The notes under the pieces were generated by a model. The model worked only from the letters and a program-made list of their open reading frames with translations, ran no database searches and was not told the DNA's origin. Made by a program: the position numbers and the translations under genes. From Dyadobacter sediminis (GTDB taxonomy: Bacteria; Bacteroidota; Bacteroidia; Cytophagales; Spirosomataceae), in contig NZ_VCEI01000025.1 in the NCBI RefSeq assembly GCF_005860765.1, positions 186,001 through 250,000 on the forward strand: a DNA stretch of 64,000 bases, read 5' to 3'. This document shows, in pieces, positions 8,889 to 19,113 of this stretch (its first letter is position 1; every line of letters begins with the position of its first letter).

Positions 8889-10373
8889 ATGAATCAAGCA
8901 CCTGCTACTTCTTTACAAGACATTGTTGGGCATGCCAAAGAATATGGCTTTGTATTCCCTTCTTCTGAAATATATGATGGACTGCAAGCCGTTTATGATT
9001 ACGGGCAAAATGGTGTTGAGCTGAAAAACAACCTGAAAGCAGCCTGGTGGAAAGCAATGACGCAGCTTCATGACAACATTGTCGGCATTGATGCGGCTAT
9101 TTTCATGCATCCGCTGACCTGGAAGGCTTCCGGCCACGTGGACGGGTTCAATGATCCGATGATCGACAACAAGGATTCCAAGAAAAGGTACCGTGCGGAT
9201 CAGTTGCTGGAAGGAAAAGCCGAACAGTATGAAGCAGAAGGGCAGTCTGAAAAAGCAAAGGCACTGCTTGCCGAAATGGGACGGCTGCTGAGCGCCGAAG
9301 ATCTGGCAGGCGTTCGCGAACTGATCATTTCTGAAAATATCAAATGCCCGGTTTCCGGTACGACCAACTGGACGGAAGTCCGTCAGTTTAACCTCATGTT
9401 CAGCACGCAGGTTGGTTCCGTAGCCGAAGATTCAAGTCTTATATACCTGCGTCCGGAAACGGCGCAGGGCATTTTTGTGAATTTCCTGAACGTGCAGAAA
9501 AGCGGAAGAATGAAGATTCCGTTCGGTATCGCGCAGATCGGAAAAGCGTTCCGGAACGAGATTGTGGCGCGTCAGTTTACGTTTCGTATGCGGGAATTCG
9601 AACAGATGGAAATGCAGTTTTTCATCCGCCCCGGCACCGAAATGGAATGGTATGAAAAGTGGAAAGAAGCCCGCATGAAATTCCATAAAGCCGTTGGCCT
9701 GCCCGCTGAAAAGCTGAAATTCCACGATCACGAAAAACTGGCGCATTACGCCAATGCAGCCGTGGATATTGAATATGAGTTCCCGTTCGGCTTCCGCGAA
9801 ATTGAAGGAATCCATTCCAGAACCGATTTTGACCTGAGAAATCATCAGGAACTTTCCAAAAAGAAGCAGCAGTATTTTGATTCGGACCTGGATGAAAACG
9901 GCAAGCCTTACGGTAATTATATTCCTTATGTCGTTGAAACTTCCGTAGGTGCAGACCGCCTTTTTCTGGCCGCCTTCTGCAATGCCTATACCGTCGAAAC
10001 AGTAGGCGAGGGCGACAGTCTGAAAGAGCGTACATATCTGAAGCTGCATCCAGCTTTGGCACCGTTCAAAGTAGCCGTGCTTCCGCTGGTTAAAAAAGAC
10101 GGACTTGCTGAAAAAGCGCAGGCTATTGCCAATTCGCTGAAATCGTCATTCCGCACGACGTATGACGACGGTGCTGCCATCGGAAAGCGTTATACGCGTC
10201 AGGACCTGATCGGAACGCCGTTCTGCATTGCCGTGGATTATCAGACGATGGAAGACGAAACCGTTACCATCCGTCACCGGGATACCATGGAACAGGAACG
10301 TGTGGCCATCAGCGAGCTGAAAGAAAAAATCGGTTACCAGGTTGCTATCGAAAGAATCCTTGAAGCGATCTGA
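8889..10373 (+). CDS. glyS: Glycine--tRNA ligase, eukaryote-like homodimeric type
   Basis: This 494-residue class II aminoacyl-tRNA synthetase charges tRNA-Gly with glycine. It is the single-chain alpha2 type (as in eukaryotes, archaea and Bacteroidota), not the alpha2beta2 bacterial type. Class II motif 2 is visible as KAFRNEI and motif 3 as VGADRLFLAAF, with the family signature EIEGIHSRTDFDL between them. The anticodon-binding domain occupies roughly the last 120 residues (from about KVAVLPLVKK). The length is normal for the family. It is monocistronic and ends in a strong terminator at 10457-10490. Confidence 0.97.
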   Translation: MNQAPATSLQDIVGHAKEYGFVFPSSEIYDGLQAVYDYGQNGVELKNNLKAAWWKAMTQLHDNIVGIDAAIFMHPLTWKASGHVDGFNDPMIDNKDSKKRYRADQLLEGKAEQYEAEGQSEKAKALLAEMGRLLSAEDLAGVRELIISENIKCPVSGTTNWTEVRQFNLMFSTQVGSVAEDSSLIYLRPETAQGIFVNFLNVQKSGRMKIPFGIAQIGKAFRNEIVARQFTFRMREFEQMEMQFFIRPGTEMEWYEKWKEARMKFHKAVGLPAEKLKFHDHEKLAHYANAAVDIEYEFPFGFREIEGIHSRTDFDLRNHQELSKKKQQYFDSDLDENGKPYGNYIPYVVETSVGADRLFLAAFCNAYTVETVGEGDSLKERTYLKLHPALAPFKVAVLPLVKKDGLAEKAQAIANSLKSSFRTTYDDGAAIGKRYTRQDLIGTPFCIAVDYQTMEDETVTIRHRDTMEQERVAISELKEKIGYQVAIERILEAI

Positions 10374-10456
10374 TTTATAAAGGTTTTTTGTAAAGTAATA
10401 AATGATCCGAATGATTCATAATCAGCATTTTAGTAAATAAATTTTTCGGAAGTGTA

Positions 10457-10490
10457 AAATTCCTGATTGTAAATGATCAGGAATTTTTTT
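10457..10490 (+). terminator. Rho-independent terminator after glyS
   Basis: An 11-bp perfect stem AAATTCCTGAT / ATCAGGAATTT with an 8-base loop is followed by a run of T. It lies between glyS and pncB, so the two are probably separate transcripts. Confidence 0.85.
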
Positions 10491-10525
10491 TAAATAGGTC
10501 TTTGGTATAAACAGTAAACAGAAAA

Positions 10526-12007
10526 ATGATCAACAAACTATACGGCACTTCACTGAGCCTGCTCACCGATCTGTACCAGCTCACGATGGCTTATGGCTAC
10601 TGGAAAGCAGGCAAGGCGGAACAGGAAGCGGTGTTTAACCTTTACTTCAGAAAACATCCTTTTCAGGGCGGCTTTACGATTGCATGCGGATTAAACAGCG
10701 TTATTGATTATCTGAATGAATACAAATTCCAAAAAGAAGATCTGGAATATATCGGTTCGCTGACGGGCAGCGACGGAAAAAAGCTGTTCGAGCCAGGATT
10801 TCTGACTTATCTGGAATCCATGGAATTCCAATGTAGTATAGATGCCATTCCGGAAGGAACCGTTGTCTTTCCAAATGAGCCGCTGCTGAGAGTTCAGGGC
10901 CCGATCCTGCAATGCCAGCTGCTGGAAACGCCTTTGCTGAACCTGATCAATTTTCAATCTTTGATCGCTACAAAAGCAGCCCGCATGCGCCTGGTTGCCA
11001 AAAACGATGCCTTGCTGGAATTTGGCTTGCGGCGTGCGCAAGGTCCGGATGGCGGCGTTACGGCAAGCCGCGCGGCATATATTGGCGGTTTTGATGCTAC
11101 GTCTAACGTGCTGGCGGGAAAACTTTATGACATACCCGTCAAAGGAACGCATGCGCATAGCTGGGTCATGTCGTTTGACAGCGAACTGGAATCCTTTGAA
11201 ACCTACGCCGAACACATGCCCAACAATGTAACGCTGCTTGTGGACACGTACGATTCGCTTCAGGGTGTCCGGAATGCCATAAAAGTCGGGCATCAGCTTC
11301 GCGAACGTGGTTATGAACTCGGCGGTATCCGGCTGGATTCCGGTGACCTTGCTTACCTCAGTATCGAAGCCAGAAAATTGCTGGATGAAGCCGGATTTGA
11401 AAAAACCGGCATTGTGGCCAGTAACGATCTGGACGAACATATTATGGACAGTCTTAAAAGACAGGGCGCACGCATCGGCATCTGGGGCGTTGGTACCAAG
11501 CTGATTACGGCTTATGACCAGCCTGCGCTGGGCGGCGTTTTCAAGCTTGCCGCCATCAAAAATCCGAATGGCGAATGGGATTACAAACTGAAATTGTCCG
11601 AACAGGCCATTAAGGTTTCCACGCCGGGCATTCAGCAGGTGCGCAGGTTCAGGGATTCCAAAGGTTTTGTCTCGGATATGATTTTCAATACAGAAACGGC
11701 TCTGATCGGAAAGTCGACGATGATTGACCCTTACGATTTTACCCGTAACCGCTCATTTTTCGAAACCATGCCGTATGAAGACTTGCTTGTTCCTGTGTTT
11801 GCCAAAGGTCAGCTTATCTATAATTTGCCATCAATTCACGAAACGCGTGAACGGGTAAAATCCCAGCTTGCCCACTTTCATGAAGGAACCAAAAGGTTTG
11901 TCAATCCGCATACATACCCGGTGGGTCTGGAAAAATCATTGTTTGATTTAAAGACGGATTTAATCCTTAAATTACGTGCAGACAGTGAAGCTGCAAATCA
12001 AAACTGA
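10526..12007 (+). CDS. pncB: Nicotinate phosphoribosyltransferase
   Basis: This 493-residue enzyme converts nicotinate and PRPP to nicotinate mononucleotide in the NAD salvage pathway. Family signatures are TDLYQLTMAYGYW at the N-terminus, FGLRRAQGPDGG in the middle and GTHAHSW at residues 207-213. The second histidine there (His211) corresponds to the residue that is phosphorylated in the ATP-coupled reaction. LDSGDLAYLS is the phosphoribosyl-binding region. The length fits the longer Bacteroidota/Firmicutes type. The gene ends 7 bases before the DUF3820 gene and is probably co-transcribed with it. Confidence 0.96.
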   Translation: MINKLYGTSLSLLTDLYQLTMAYGYWKAGKAEQEAVFNLYFRKHPFQGGFTIACGLNSVIDYLNEYKFQKEDLEYIGSLTGSDGKKLFEPGFLTYLESMEFQCSIDAIPEGTVVFPNEPLLRVQGPILQCQLLETPLLNLINFQSLIATKAARMRLVAKNDALLEFGLRRAQGPDGGVTASRAAYIGGFDATSNVLAGKLYDIPVKGTHAHSWVMSFDSELESFETYAEHMPNNVTLLVDTYDSLQGVRNAIKVGHQLRERGYELGGIRLDSGDLAYLSIEARKLLDEAGFEKTGIVASNDLDEHIMDSLKRQGARIGIWGVGTKLITAYDQPALGGVFKLAAIKNPNGEWDYKLKLSEQAIKVSTPGIQQVRRFRDSKGFVSDMIFNTETALIGKSTMIDPYDFTRNRSFFETMPYEDLLVPVFAKGQLIYNLPSIHETRERVKSQLAHFHEGTKRFVNPHTYPVGLEKSLFDLKTDLILKLRADSEAANQN

Positions 12008-12014
12008 AACAACC

Positions 12015-12257
12015 ATGCAAGAAATTTTATCGCCCGACTCTGAACTTCTGAAAGAACTGATTGTCTATAAAATGCCTTTTGGTAAATACAAGGATTCTCT
12101 GCTTACCGAACTGCCCATAACGTACCTCGAGTGGTTCCAGCGTCAGGGATTTCCTTCCGGCAAGCTCGGCATGATGCTGAGTACCCTTTATGAAATTCGC
12201 CTGAACGGACTGGAACATCTGTTGAAAGGACTTAAAAAGCTGCATTCAAAGTCATAA
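12015..12257 (+). CDS. DUF3820 family small protein
   Basis: This 80-residue protein carries the DUF3820 signature (MPFGKYKDSLLTELPITYLEW). A longer frame begins at 11976 inside pncB, but the ATG at 12015 gives the normal family length and removes the overlap. The protein is soluble, with no signal peptide. DUF3820 proteins are widespread and have no settled function. Its coupling to pncB is positional only. It is convergent with the M16 peptidase, whose stop is 1 base away. Confidence 0.85.
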   Translation: MQEILSPDSELLKELIVYKMPFGKYKDSLLTELPITYLEWFQRQGFPSGKLGMMLSTLYEIRLNGLEHLLKGLKKLHSKS

Positions 12258-12258
12258 A

Positions 12259-15069
12259 TTATTTGCTTTCCGGCATCAGCACTGCTTTAATGAAATCCGC
12301 ATCCTTGAAGTATTGCTGTGCCGCAGCTTTTGTGCTGGCTTCGGTAATGGAACCAAGCAGTTTTTCCTGCTGAAGAATTTCGTTCAGGTCGTCGCCCAGA
12401 TACATATTGTCGTCCAGATAATCCAGCCAGAAACTGTTTGTCTTAACGGCCGTTTCCATTTTGCGCCTTGTTTCTGCAACAAATTTTTCAATATCCTTTT
12501 TATCCGCGCCGTTCTGCCTGATTTTTTCAACTTCTTCCTGCGTGCGTTTTACCAGTTTTTCCACATTTTCCGGTGCACAGCCGAAGCTGATGCTGAAACG
12601 GTAATGTCCGGTCGGGAATTTATCCGTTCCTTCGGAAACGCTTACGCCGTAAACGCCGCTTTCTTCTTCGCGCAGCGCCTCAATGAGCTTGATCTGAAGT
12701 ACTTCCTGCAATGCCTCGATCTGAATGTTGTTTTCAGGGCTGTATTCAAATTCACCGCTGGAAATCAGCGTCACGCGGCTTTTCGGTTCCAGACCTTTGT
12801 AAATCGTTTTTTCAATGCGGCCATTTGGCGGAAAAATATTCGGATGATTAAAGTTATCGTCACGTTCCGTGGAAGGAAGTGCACCGATGTATTTTTCCAG
12901 CAAAGGCTTGATTTCTTCCGTTTTGAAAGCGCCTACAATCGTAAACACAAAATCGGAAGCATCTGAAAAACGGTCTTTGTAAATCTCCAGCGCACGATTC
13001 AGGCTGACTTTGTCGATACTTTCCGGTTTCAATGGCCGGCGTTTGGGATTGTGGCTCGTCAGTATGGCATTCAGCGAATCGGAAAAGACTTTTTCAGGCG
13101 TTAACGTTTTCTGAATGTTTTCAAGATACGATTTTTGATTGGCCAATATGCCGCTTACGACGGCCGTATCCTTGCGCGGAGCGGTAAAATAGGCATAAAT
13201 CAGCTGCAAAGCCGTTTCGAGATCTTTCGGGTTTGTATTTCCGGCAATACCTTCGGTAAGTTCGCTGATATACGGCCCGACGCTGGCCGTTTTTCCGGCC
13301 ATAAACTTCTGCAGCTGCGTCTGGTTATACGGCCCCACACCGCCCGATTCCACAAGGTAACTGGCAAAAATGCCGGTTTCACGTTCATTCGGGAAAAGGG
13401 AATAGCCACCTTTTGCCGTGGCTTTGATCAGGATTTCGTCATTCTTGAAATCCGTTGGTTTGAGCAGCACTTTGACGCCGTTTGATAATTTAAGTTCTGC
13501 AACGTCCAGTTCAGGCAATGTTTTTTCATTGGTGACTTTGCCGGCCTTCGGCTCGGAACTGAGCAGCGGTGAATCCACAGCCTCATCCACGTACGCCGTA
13601 ACGTCCTTTCCGGCAGTAGCCAGAAGTTTTCTTATTTCGGCCTCGGTCGGCAGTTCATCCTTGCTTTTTTCCGGACCCATGACGACAACCGCACGGTTTT
13701 TGTCCGTAATGTATTTCTTTGCAAGCGCATTGACTTCCGCCAGCGTAACGCCGCCAAGGTATTTTTTTACAAAGTCAAAATAGGCGTCGGCGCCCATGTA
13801 AGGTTTGTCCAGCAAAAAATGGTTCAGATATTCCTGAACATGGCTCGATGATTTCGTTTTGTCTTTTTCCTTGTAATACTGTTCTATTGCGTTCAGGAAA
13901 TCTTTTTTTGCACGGTCGAGTTCCGGCTGCGTAAAACCGAACTTCTGAACCCTTGCATTTTCTTCCAGCAAGGCTGTCAGCGCAGTTTTCATGGACAGTG
14001 CATCTTTGGCCAGCGCAATGGAAGTATACGAATCCAGATTTCCCATGAAATCACCGTACTGGCTTCCTCCGTACAGAAACGGCGGGTTTGCCGTTTGCGT
14101 AAGCTCCTGAACACGTTGCCCCATCATGGCATTATATAGCTCCTGCCCAAAGTTGTCACGCACATCTTTCAGCGATTTTTCTTTTTTGTTAGGTTGTTTG
14201 TAAATGAGCTGGATCAGGTTTTGCGGATATTCCGGATCGGTTACAATGGCTACTTTCGTGGTCCCGTCCAGCGGAATATCATACCTGATTCTTTTTTTAG
14301 GGTTAACGGGCGCCGGAATGGAACTGAATTTCTGAATAATGATCGCTTCCGTTTTGGCCACGTCAAAATCCCCGACTGCGATCACCGCCATCAGGTCCGG
14401 ACGGTACCAGTCTTTGTAAAACGAGCGGATGGCCTGCGGTTTGAAAACTTTCAGGATGCTGTCTTTCCCGATCGGCAGCCGCTCGGCATAGCGGGAATTG
14501 TTCAGGATCACTTTCAGGAACTGGTCACGCATTCTTTGCTGCGCGCCGCGGCCCATCCGCGATTCTTCCAGCACAACGCCTCTTTCTTTTTCGATTTCGG
14601 CAGAATCCAGCAATGCGCCATGCGCCCAGTCTTCCAGTACCTGAATGCCCTTTTCCAGCAATCCCGCAGAGTCGGTCGGGATCGGGAGCATGTATACGGT
14701 TTCATCAAATCCGGTATATGCATTCAGATCCGCACCAAAACGTACGCCGGTTTTCTGAAGAAAATTGACCAGTTCATTTTTAGGAAAATTCGTCGTGCCG
14801 TTGAAGTTCATATGCTCCATAAAATGGGCAAGTCCCTGCTGCTGATCCGTTTCCAGTACTGATCCGGCTTTTACCGCAAGGCGCAGTTCCGCACGGTTTT
14901 TAGGCTCGGCGTTTTTGCGGATGTAATAAGTGATTCCGTTTTTGAGCTTTCCGGTTTTAACATTCGGGTCAAGCGGTATTTTCCTGGCTGACAAATCCTG
15001 CGCAGAAGCAAATGGAACCGTACAGATTCCGGATACGGCAAAATATAAAGCTATAACAGCCTTTTTCAT
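12259..15069 (-). CDS. M16 family zinc peptidase (pitrilysin/PqqL-like), exported
   Basis: This 936-residue protein starts with a Sec signal peptide cut after about residue 23 (FASAQD). The inverted zinc motif HFMEH is at residues 82-86, and a downstream EKERGVVLEE helix should supply the third ligand. As in other M16 proteins, two further M16 domains follow and the second half lacks a metal site. It is likely a periplasmic peptidase that degrades unfolded peptides or peptides entering through the outer membrane. The gene is followed only by the convergent pncB operon. A lipoprotein gene lies about 90 bases upstream on the same strand and may be co-transcribed. Confidence 0.93.
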   Translation of the reverse strand: MKKAVIALYFAVSGICTVPFASAQDLSARKIPLDPNVKTGKLKNGITYYIRKNAEPKNRAELRLAVKAGSVLETDQQQGLAHFMEHMNFNGTTNFPKNELVNFLQKTGVRFGADLNAYTGFDETVYMLPIPTDSAGLLEKGIQVLEDWAHGALLDSAEIEKERGVVLEESRMGRGAQQRMRDQFLKVILNNSRYAERLPIGKDSILKVFKPQAIRSFYKDWYRPDLMAVIAVGDFDVAKTEAIIIQKFSSIPAPVNPKKRIRYDIPLDGTTKVAIVTDPEYPQNLIQLIYKQPNKKEKSLKDVRDNFGQELYNAMMGQRVQELTQTANPPFLYGGSQYGDFMGNLDSYTSIALAKDALSMKTALTALLEENARVQKFGFTQPELDRAKKDFLNAIEQYYKEKDKTKSSSHVQEYLNHFLLDKPYMGADAYFDFVKKYLGGVTLAEVNALAKKYITDKNRAVVVMGPEKSKDELPTEAEIRKLLATAGKDVTAYVDEAVDSPLLSSEPKAGKVTNEKTLPELDVAELKLSNGVKVLLKPTDFKNDEILIKATAKGGYSLFPNERETGIFASYLVESGGVGPYNQTQLQKFMAGKTASVGPYISELTEGIAGNTNPKDLETALQLIYAYFTAPRKDTAVVSGILANQKSYLENIQKTLTPEKVFSDSLNAILTSHNPKRRPLKPESIDKVSLNRALEIYKDRFSDASDFVFTIVGAFKTEEIKPLLEKYIGALPSTERDDNFNHPNIFPPNGRIEKTIYKGLEPKSRVTLISSGEFEYSPENNIQIEALQEVLQIKLIEALREEESGVYGVSVSEGTDKFPTGHYRFSISFGCAPENVEKLVKRTQEEVEKIRQNGADKKDIEKFVAETRRKMETAVKTNSFWLDYLDDNMYLGDDLNEILQQEKLLGSITEASTKAAAQQYFKDADFIKAVLMPESK

Positions 15070-15159
15070 TTTTCTGATTTTAATTTAAATAGGATTCACG
15101 AGGAACGAACTAGAAATTTAAAGATTGCGATTGCACAAGAGGAAATGAATGTTTTGCCG

Positions 15160-15882
15160 CTACTTGCACGGAATGCCTTTAAACGGCAATCCTTTTTTAA
15201 AGCTGATTTTCGTCCGGTCCCTGAAAGCCGTTGATCCCGCTTTTTCTTCTGTTTCGCCGAAGCCTTCGGTCCATGTGCTGCTGTTTTTCAGGAAAACAAC
15301 GTCGCGCGTGGAAAGCACGCCCTCGGATATGAAATGGTATTTGGCCAAAAGCGTGTCTCCACGCATTTTTCCGATGATTTTTCCCTGGTTTTTATCTTTT
15401 TCAAAAAACATGTAAACCAGATCGCCGGTTACAATGCTGTCGGCAACGTTGAGATGCATGAACGCAGAATCTTTTTTGTTGATGTAAGCAAAACATTCAT
15501 AGATCTCGAAATTATTGACAACCTTTTCCACTTCTGCCGTCTTGACATACTTTACTCTTTTGCCATCCGGTTTTTCCAGGATCAAAGTGCTGTCGGCCAC
15601 TGAAATAATTTTCAGTCTTTCCGTTATGCCGGAAGACTGTTTATTTTCCGGATTGCTGCCTTTTAGGATGAGCAGATCGCCTTGTTTTTCCCACTTTTCA
15701 TAGTTGAGGTTTTTCATGTTTATGGATGAAGCATTGCCGTCATCTTTCAGGCTGAACCCGTATTTGTGCTGCGGCTGGCCCGGCATTTCAGTTACCCAGT
15801 TGCCCGATATGGAGCCGGATTCCTTATTGCAGGCTTGTAAAATACAGAAGAGGACAATTAAAACAGGAATGTACTTTTTCAT
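15160..15882 (-). CDS. Hypothetical lipoprotein
   Basis: This 240-residue protein has a lipoprotein signal peptide with lipobox LQAC (Cys at about residue 18). The rest is a beta-rich soluble domain with two similar halves. The N-terminal part (GNWVTEMPGQPQHKYGFSL) resembles lipocalin-like or META-type lipoproteins that describe residual free energy in short strands. I do not recognise a named family. It lies upstream of the M16 peptidase on the same strand and may be its outer-membrane or periplasmic partner, but that is inference from position only. Confidence 0.75.
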   Translation of the reverse strand: MKKYIPVLIVLFCILQACNKESGSISGNWVTEMPGQPQHKYGFSLKDDGNASSINMKNLNYEKWEKQGDLLILKGSNPENKQSSGITERLKIISVADSTLILEKPDGKRVKYVKTAEVEKVVNNFEIYECFAYINKKDSAFMHLNVADSIVTGDLVYMFFEKDKNQGKIIGKMRGDTLLAKYHFISEGVLSTRDVVFLKNSSTWTEGFGETEEKAGSTAFRDRTKISFKKGLPFKGIPCK

Positions 15883-16003
15883 TAGCTGTTATTATTTGGT
15901 TGAGGCGCTTCTAAAGTGATCATTTTTTACTCAACTAAAAACGGATGGGCAAGGAAAAAGTATTTCAAAACGGTTAATAAATGTTTTTTTGATCAATCCT
16001 TTG

Positions 16004-18973
16004 TTACCGCGTCGCAGAATCCATGCGGGAAATTTCAGTGACTTCAATGCTCAGAAATCCGAATTCCTCCACAACGGTTCCGCAGATGCGGTAAATGCCT
16101 TTCACTGAAAAATTCGACTTGGCCGCTACTTCAGGAAAATGAACGGTATCGATAAAATGCCCTTTCTGATCCAGAAATGTTCCGAACTGCATGGTTTCTC
16201 CTTTTGATGTACGCGTGTTTTTAACAGCAACCATATAGCCGTACAATGTGACTTCATCATCAATATGCAAATCCAGATCTTCGGCCATGATGCTTTTGGG
16301 CAGCGCATTTTTCAGCAGGTTGAAAGGACTGCAGAGCGGAAAACCGAGCAGTTCAATCTGGTCATAAGCATCGTCGAGCGGTGTGGAATGGAAAGTCGGC
16401 AGTTTGTAATCTTTTATTTCAGAATGGAACAATCGTTTCTGCGGCACTTTGGCAGGACTTTTGGCAAGCTGGAAATGTGCTTTCCAGAGCAGCGTTTTCT
16501 TGTTGATGCCCGTAAACCGGAATGCGTCGATGCGGATCAGAATCGTGAGCTGCTCGATGGAAAGCGGCACGCGGTCCAGAAAATTGTTCAGGGACGTAAA
16601 TTCCCCTTCTGCTTCTCTCGCCTGAATGATTTTTAAAATGGTTTTTTCTTCGATTCCGTTCAGGAACTGCATGCCAATGTAAATGTCGGTACCTTCAATG
16701 ACCGTTTGTGCATAGCTGTGGTTTACGCACGGCGCCAGCACACTTGCGCCCAGCATACGCGCTTCGTGCACATACAGTTCGGTTGCGTAGAAACCGCCGC
16801 CGTTATTCAGCACGGCCACCATGTATTCCAGCGGATAATATGCTTTCAGAAAAAGCGTCTGATAACTTTCCACGGCATAGGAAGCGGAATGCCCTTTGGC
16901 AAAAGCAAAACTGGCAAAGCTGGAAATCTGCATCCAGATATCCTTGGCAAGATCCTCCGAGTAGCCTCTTGCCTTGCAGTTTTTGAAAAACTTTTTCCTG
17001 ACACGTTCAAATTCATCGCGCCCGCGAAATTTTCCGCTCATGCCGCGGCGCAGAATATCCGCTTCGCCCAGATCCAGACCGGCAAAGTAATGCGCAACCT
17101 TGATCACATCTTCCTGATAAACCATCACGCCGTAGGTATCTTTCATCAGTTCCAGCAGAATCGGATGTGCTTCTTTTCTTTTTTCAGGAATGCGGTGACG
17201 AAGAATGTATTCGCGCATCATGCCGCTTTTGGCAACGCCCGGACGGATAATGGAACTGGCAGCCACCAGACCGAGATAATTGTTCACTTCCAGTTTCCGC
17301 AAAAGCATGCGCATGGCAGGCGATTCAATATAAAAACAGCCGATGCATTGTGCCGCTTTGATCATATCATTGATCTTCGGGTCGGCCTTGAATTTTTTTA
17401 CATCATCAATATCGAATTCAGGCGCTTCAGGGCGGTTATAGCGGATGATTTCAATGGTTTCCTTGATTTTGGCCAAACCTCGCTGCCCGAGAATATCGTA
17501 TTTGTTAAGCCCGATATCTTCTGCAATGAGCATGTCAAACTGCGTGGTGGGAAAACCTTTCGGCGGCAGGTTCGTAGCAGAAAAATAGTTGATCGGCTTC
17601 TCCGAAATCAGGATTCCGCCGGCATGTATGCTCAGGTGATTAGGCTGGTTATTTTCCTGAAAATACTTTGCATACCGGATCACAAGCGTAGAAAACTGAT
17701 CCAGCTTTTTCGGATCAAATTTTCCTTCGCTGAGCAGATCAATTTCATGTGCCGCAAGGCCAAATACTTTTCCAAGTTCCCGCACAGCGGCACTGTGCTG
17801 AAACGTATTGTACGTTGCCAGCAAAGCCGTGCGCCCGTTTTTCCCATAGGTATCAAAAATGTATTTGGTAACGTCTTCACGGTCTCTCCACGAAAAGTCA
17901 ATGTCGAAATCCGGCGGGTTTTTCCGGTGCAGGTTTATGAAGCGTTCAAAGTACAGGTCCAGCTCAATCGGATCCACATTGGTAATATTCAGCAGGTATG
18001 CTACAATGCTGTTGGCGCCGCTTCCGCGTCCGACGTAATAGTAGCCTTTGCGGCGGGCATAGCTCACAATATCGTGATTGACCAAGAAAAAAGGCACAAA
18101 ATCCTGCTTCTGGATCATTTCCAGTTCCTTGGCGATCCTGTCAAAAATCTGGTCTGTAATGTTGTCGTCGTACCGGTAACCAAGCGCCTGATAACTCAGT
18201 GTGCTGAGTCGCTGGAAATCATCTTTTTCACTTTTTCCGAATATTTTCAGGTTCTGGTTTTCACGGCTGTCCCCAAAGCTGAAATGGATCTCACATTCTT
18301 CCATCAGCTTTGCGGTGTTGTAAAGAATTCTGTCAAATTCGTTATGCGTAAAATGATATTCCAGCACTTTCCACGGCACGATCTGCTCTGTTACGTCAGC
18401 GAATTCGGAAGGCAAAAGTTTGCCGAGCATGGAATTTTCATCAATGGCCCTCAGCAAACGGTGTGCATTGAAGTCGCGCTTGTTTCGGAAGCTCAGCGGC
18501 TGCAGCACGACAAATTTGTCTGTGTATTTTTTTAATGGTGAAATCCTTATTTTATCAAGATCCTTGATCGAAACGCCGATGTATTCGTTGGGAAACAGTT
18601 TTTGCTTTTTCAGTTTGAGCAGTTTTTCAAATGGATAGATGAAAACGGCATTGGCAAGCCTCGGTGCCTGGTCCGGAAAGTCCCTCTTGCAGTGCAGATG
18701 TTCTGATAAATAGGCATTCAGTTCCTGAAACCCTGCATTGTTTCGGGCAAGTCCCACAAACTGCTGCCGTATGCCGTTCCGGAAATCAATTCCAACAATG
18801 GGTTTGATGTTGTATCTGGGCGCCATGCGGATAAAACTCAGGCAGCCGGACGTATTGTTGATGTCTGTAAGAGCAATACAGCCGTAACCGTTGTCTCTGC
18901 TCATACGAAGCAATTCTTCTTCCGGGATCATTCCGAAACGAAGGCTGAAATAAGAGTGGCAGTTGAGTAGCAT
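16004..18973 (-). CDS. Short DnaE-like DNA polymerase III alpha subunit (DnaE2/ImuC-type role)
   Basis: This 989-residue C-family polymerase is clearly shorter than a replicative DnaE (about 1160-1200). The catalytic aspartates are present: Asp357 and Asp359 in PDFDIDF and Asp493 in KYDILG. The GRGSGANS motif before them is also conserved. The N-terminal PHP domain has lost canonical metal ligands: the usual ALTDH reads ALTDI, and only one His remains in NCHSYFS, so PHP proofreading is probably inactive. The C-terminus ends soon after an OB-fold and lacks a tau-binding extension. It lies 140 bases downstream of dinB on the same strand. By analogy with the imuB-dnaE2 cassettes, it probably extends DNA past lesions. 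I infer the role from size, damage to PHP and context. Confidence 0.85.
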   Translation of the reverse strand: MLLNCHSYFSLRFGMIPEEELLRMSRDNGYGCIALTDINNTSGCLSFIRMAPRYNIKPIVGIDFRNGIRQQFVGLARNNAGFQELNAYLSEHLHCKRDFPDQAPRLANAVFIYPFEKLLKLKKQKLFPNEYIGVSIKDLDKIRISPLKKYTDKFVVLQPLSFRNKRDFNAHRLLRAIDENSMLGKLLPSEFADVTEQIVPWKVLEYHFTHNEFDRILYNTAKLMEECEIHFSFGDSRENQNLKIFGKSEKDDFQRLSTLSYQALGYRYDDNITDQIFDRIAKELEMIQKQDFVPFFLVNHDIVSYARRKGYYYVGRGSGANSIVAYLLNITNVDPIELDLYFERFINLHRKNPPDFDIDFSWRDREDVTKYIFDTYGKNGRTALLATYNTFQHSAAVRELGKVFGLAAHEIDLLSEGKFDPKKLDQFSTLVIRYAKYFQENNQPNHLSIHAGGILISEKPINYFSATNLPPKGFPTTQFDMLIAEDIGLNKYDILGQRGLAKIKETIEIIRYNRPEAPEFDIDDVKKFKADPKINDMIKAAQCIGCFYIESPAMRMLLRKLEVNNYLGLVAASSIIRPGVAKSGMMREYILRHRIPEKRKEAHPILLELMKDTYGVMVYQEDVIKVAHYFAGLDLGEADILRRGMSGKFRGRDEFERVRKKFFKNCKARGYSEDLAKDIWMQISSFASFAFAKGHSASYAVESYQTLFLKAYYPLEYMVAVLNNGGGFYATELYVHEARMLGASVLAPCVNHSYAQTVIEGTDIYIGMQFLNGIEEKTILKIIQAREAEGEFTSLNNFLDRVPLSIEQLTILIRIDAFRFTGINKKTLLWKAHFQLAKSPAKVPQKRLFHSEIKDYKLPTFHSTPLDDAYDQIELLGFPLCSPFNLLKNALPKSIMAEDLDLHIDDEVTLYGYMVAVKNTRTSKGETMQFGTFLDQKGHFIDTVHFPEVAAKSNFSVKGIYRICGTVVEEFGFLSIEVTEISRMDSATR

Positions 18974-19113
18974 GTTAGTGGGAAAAATACTGGGTACTTG
19001 CTTTTAACGTTGGCAAAAAATGATCGATAGGAATTACTTTAAAGAGTCGGGTTTGAAGATAAAACATGCCGCTTGCCGAAAAATACAACTCGTAAAAGGG
19101 CCGCTCTGCCTTT

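Noticed and set aside
14194-14862. 222-codon plus-strand frame opposite the M16 peptidase
   Set aside because: It lies entirely within the M16 gene and has no domain. The opposite strand has the zinc motif and signal peptide.
16706-18535. 609-codon open frame on the plus strand, opposite the DnaE-like gene
   Set aside because: It is antisense to a gene with clear catalytic motifs, has no recognisable domain and a composition rich in His, Cys and Phe typical of an antisense frame.
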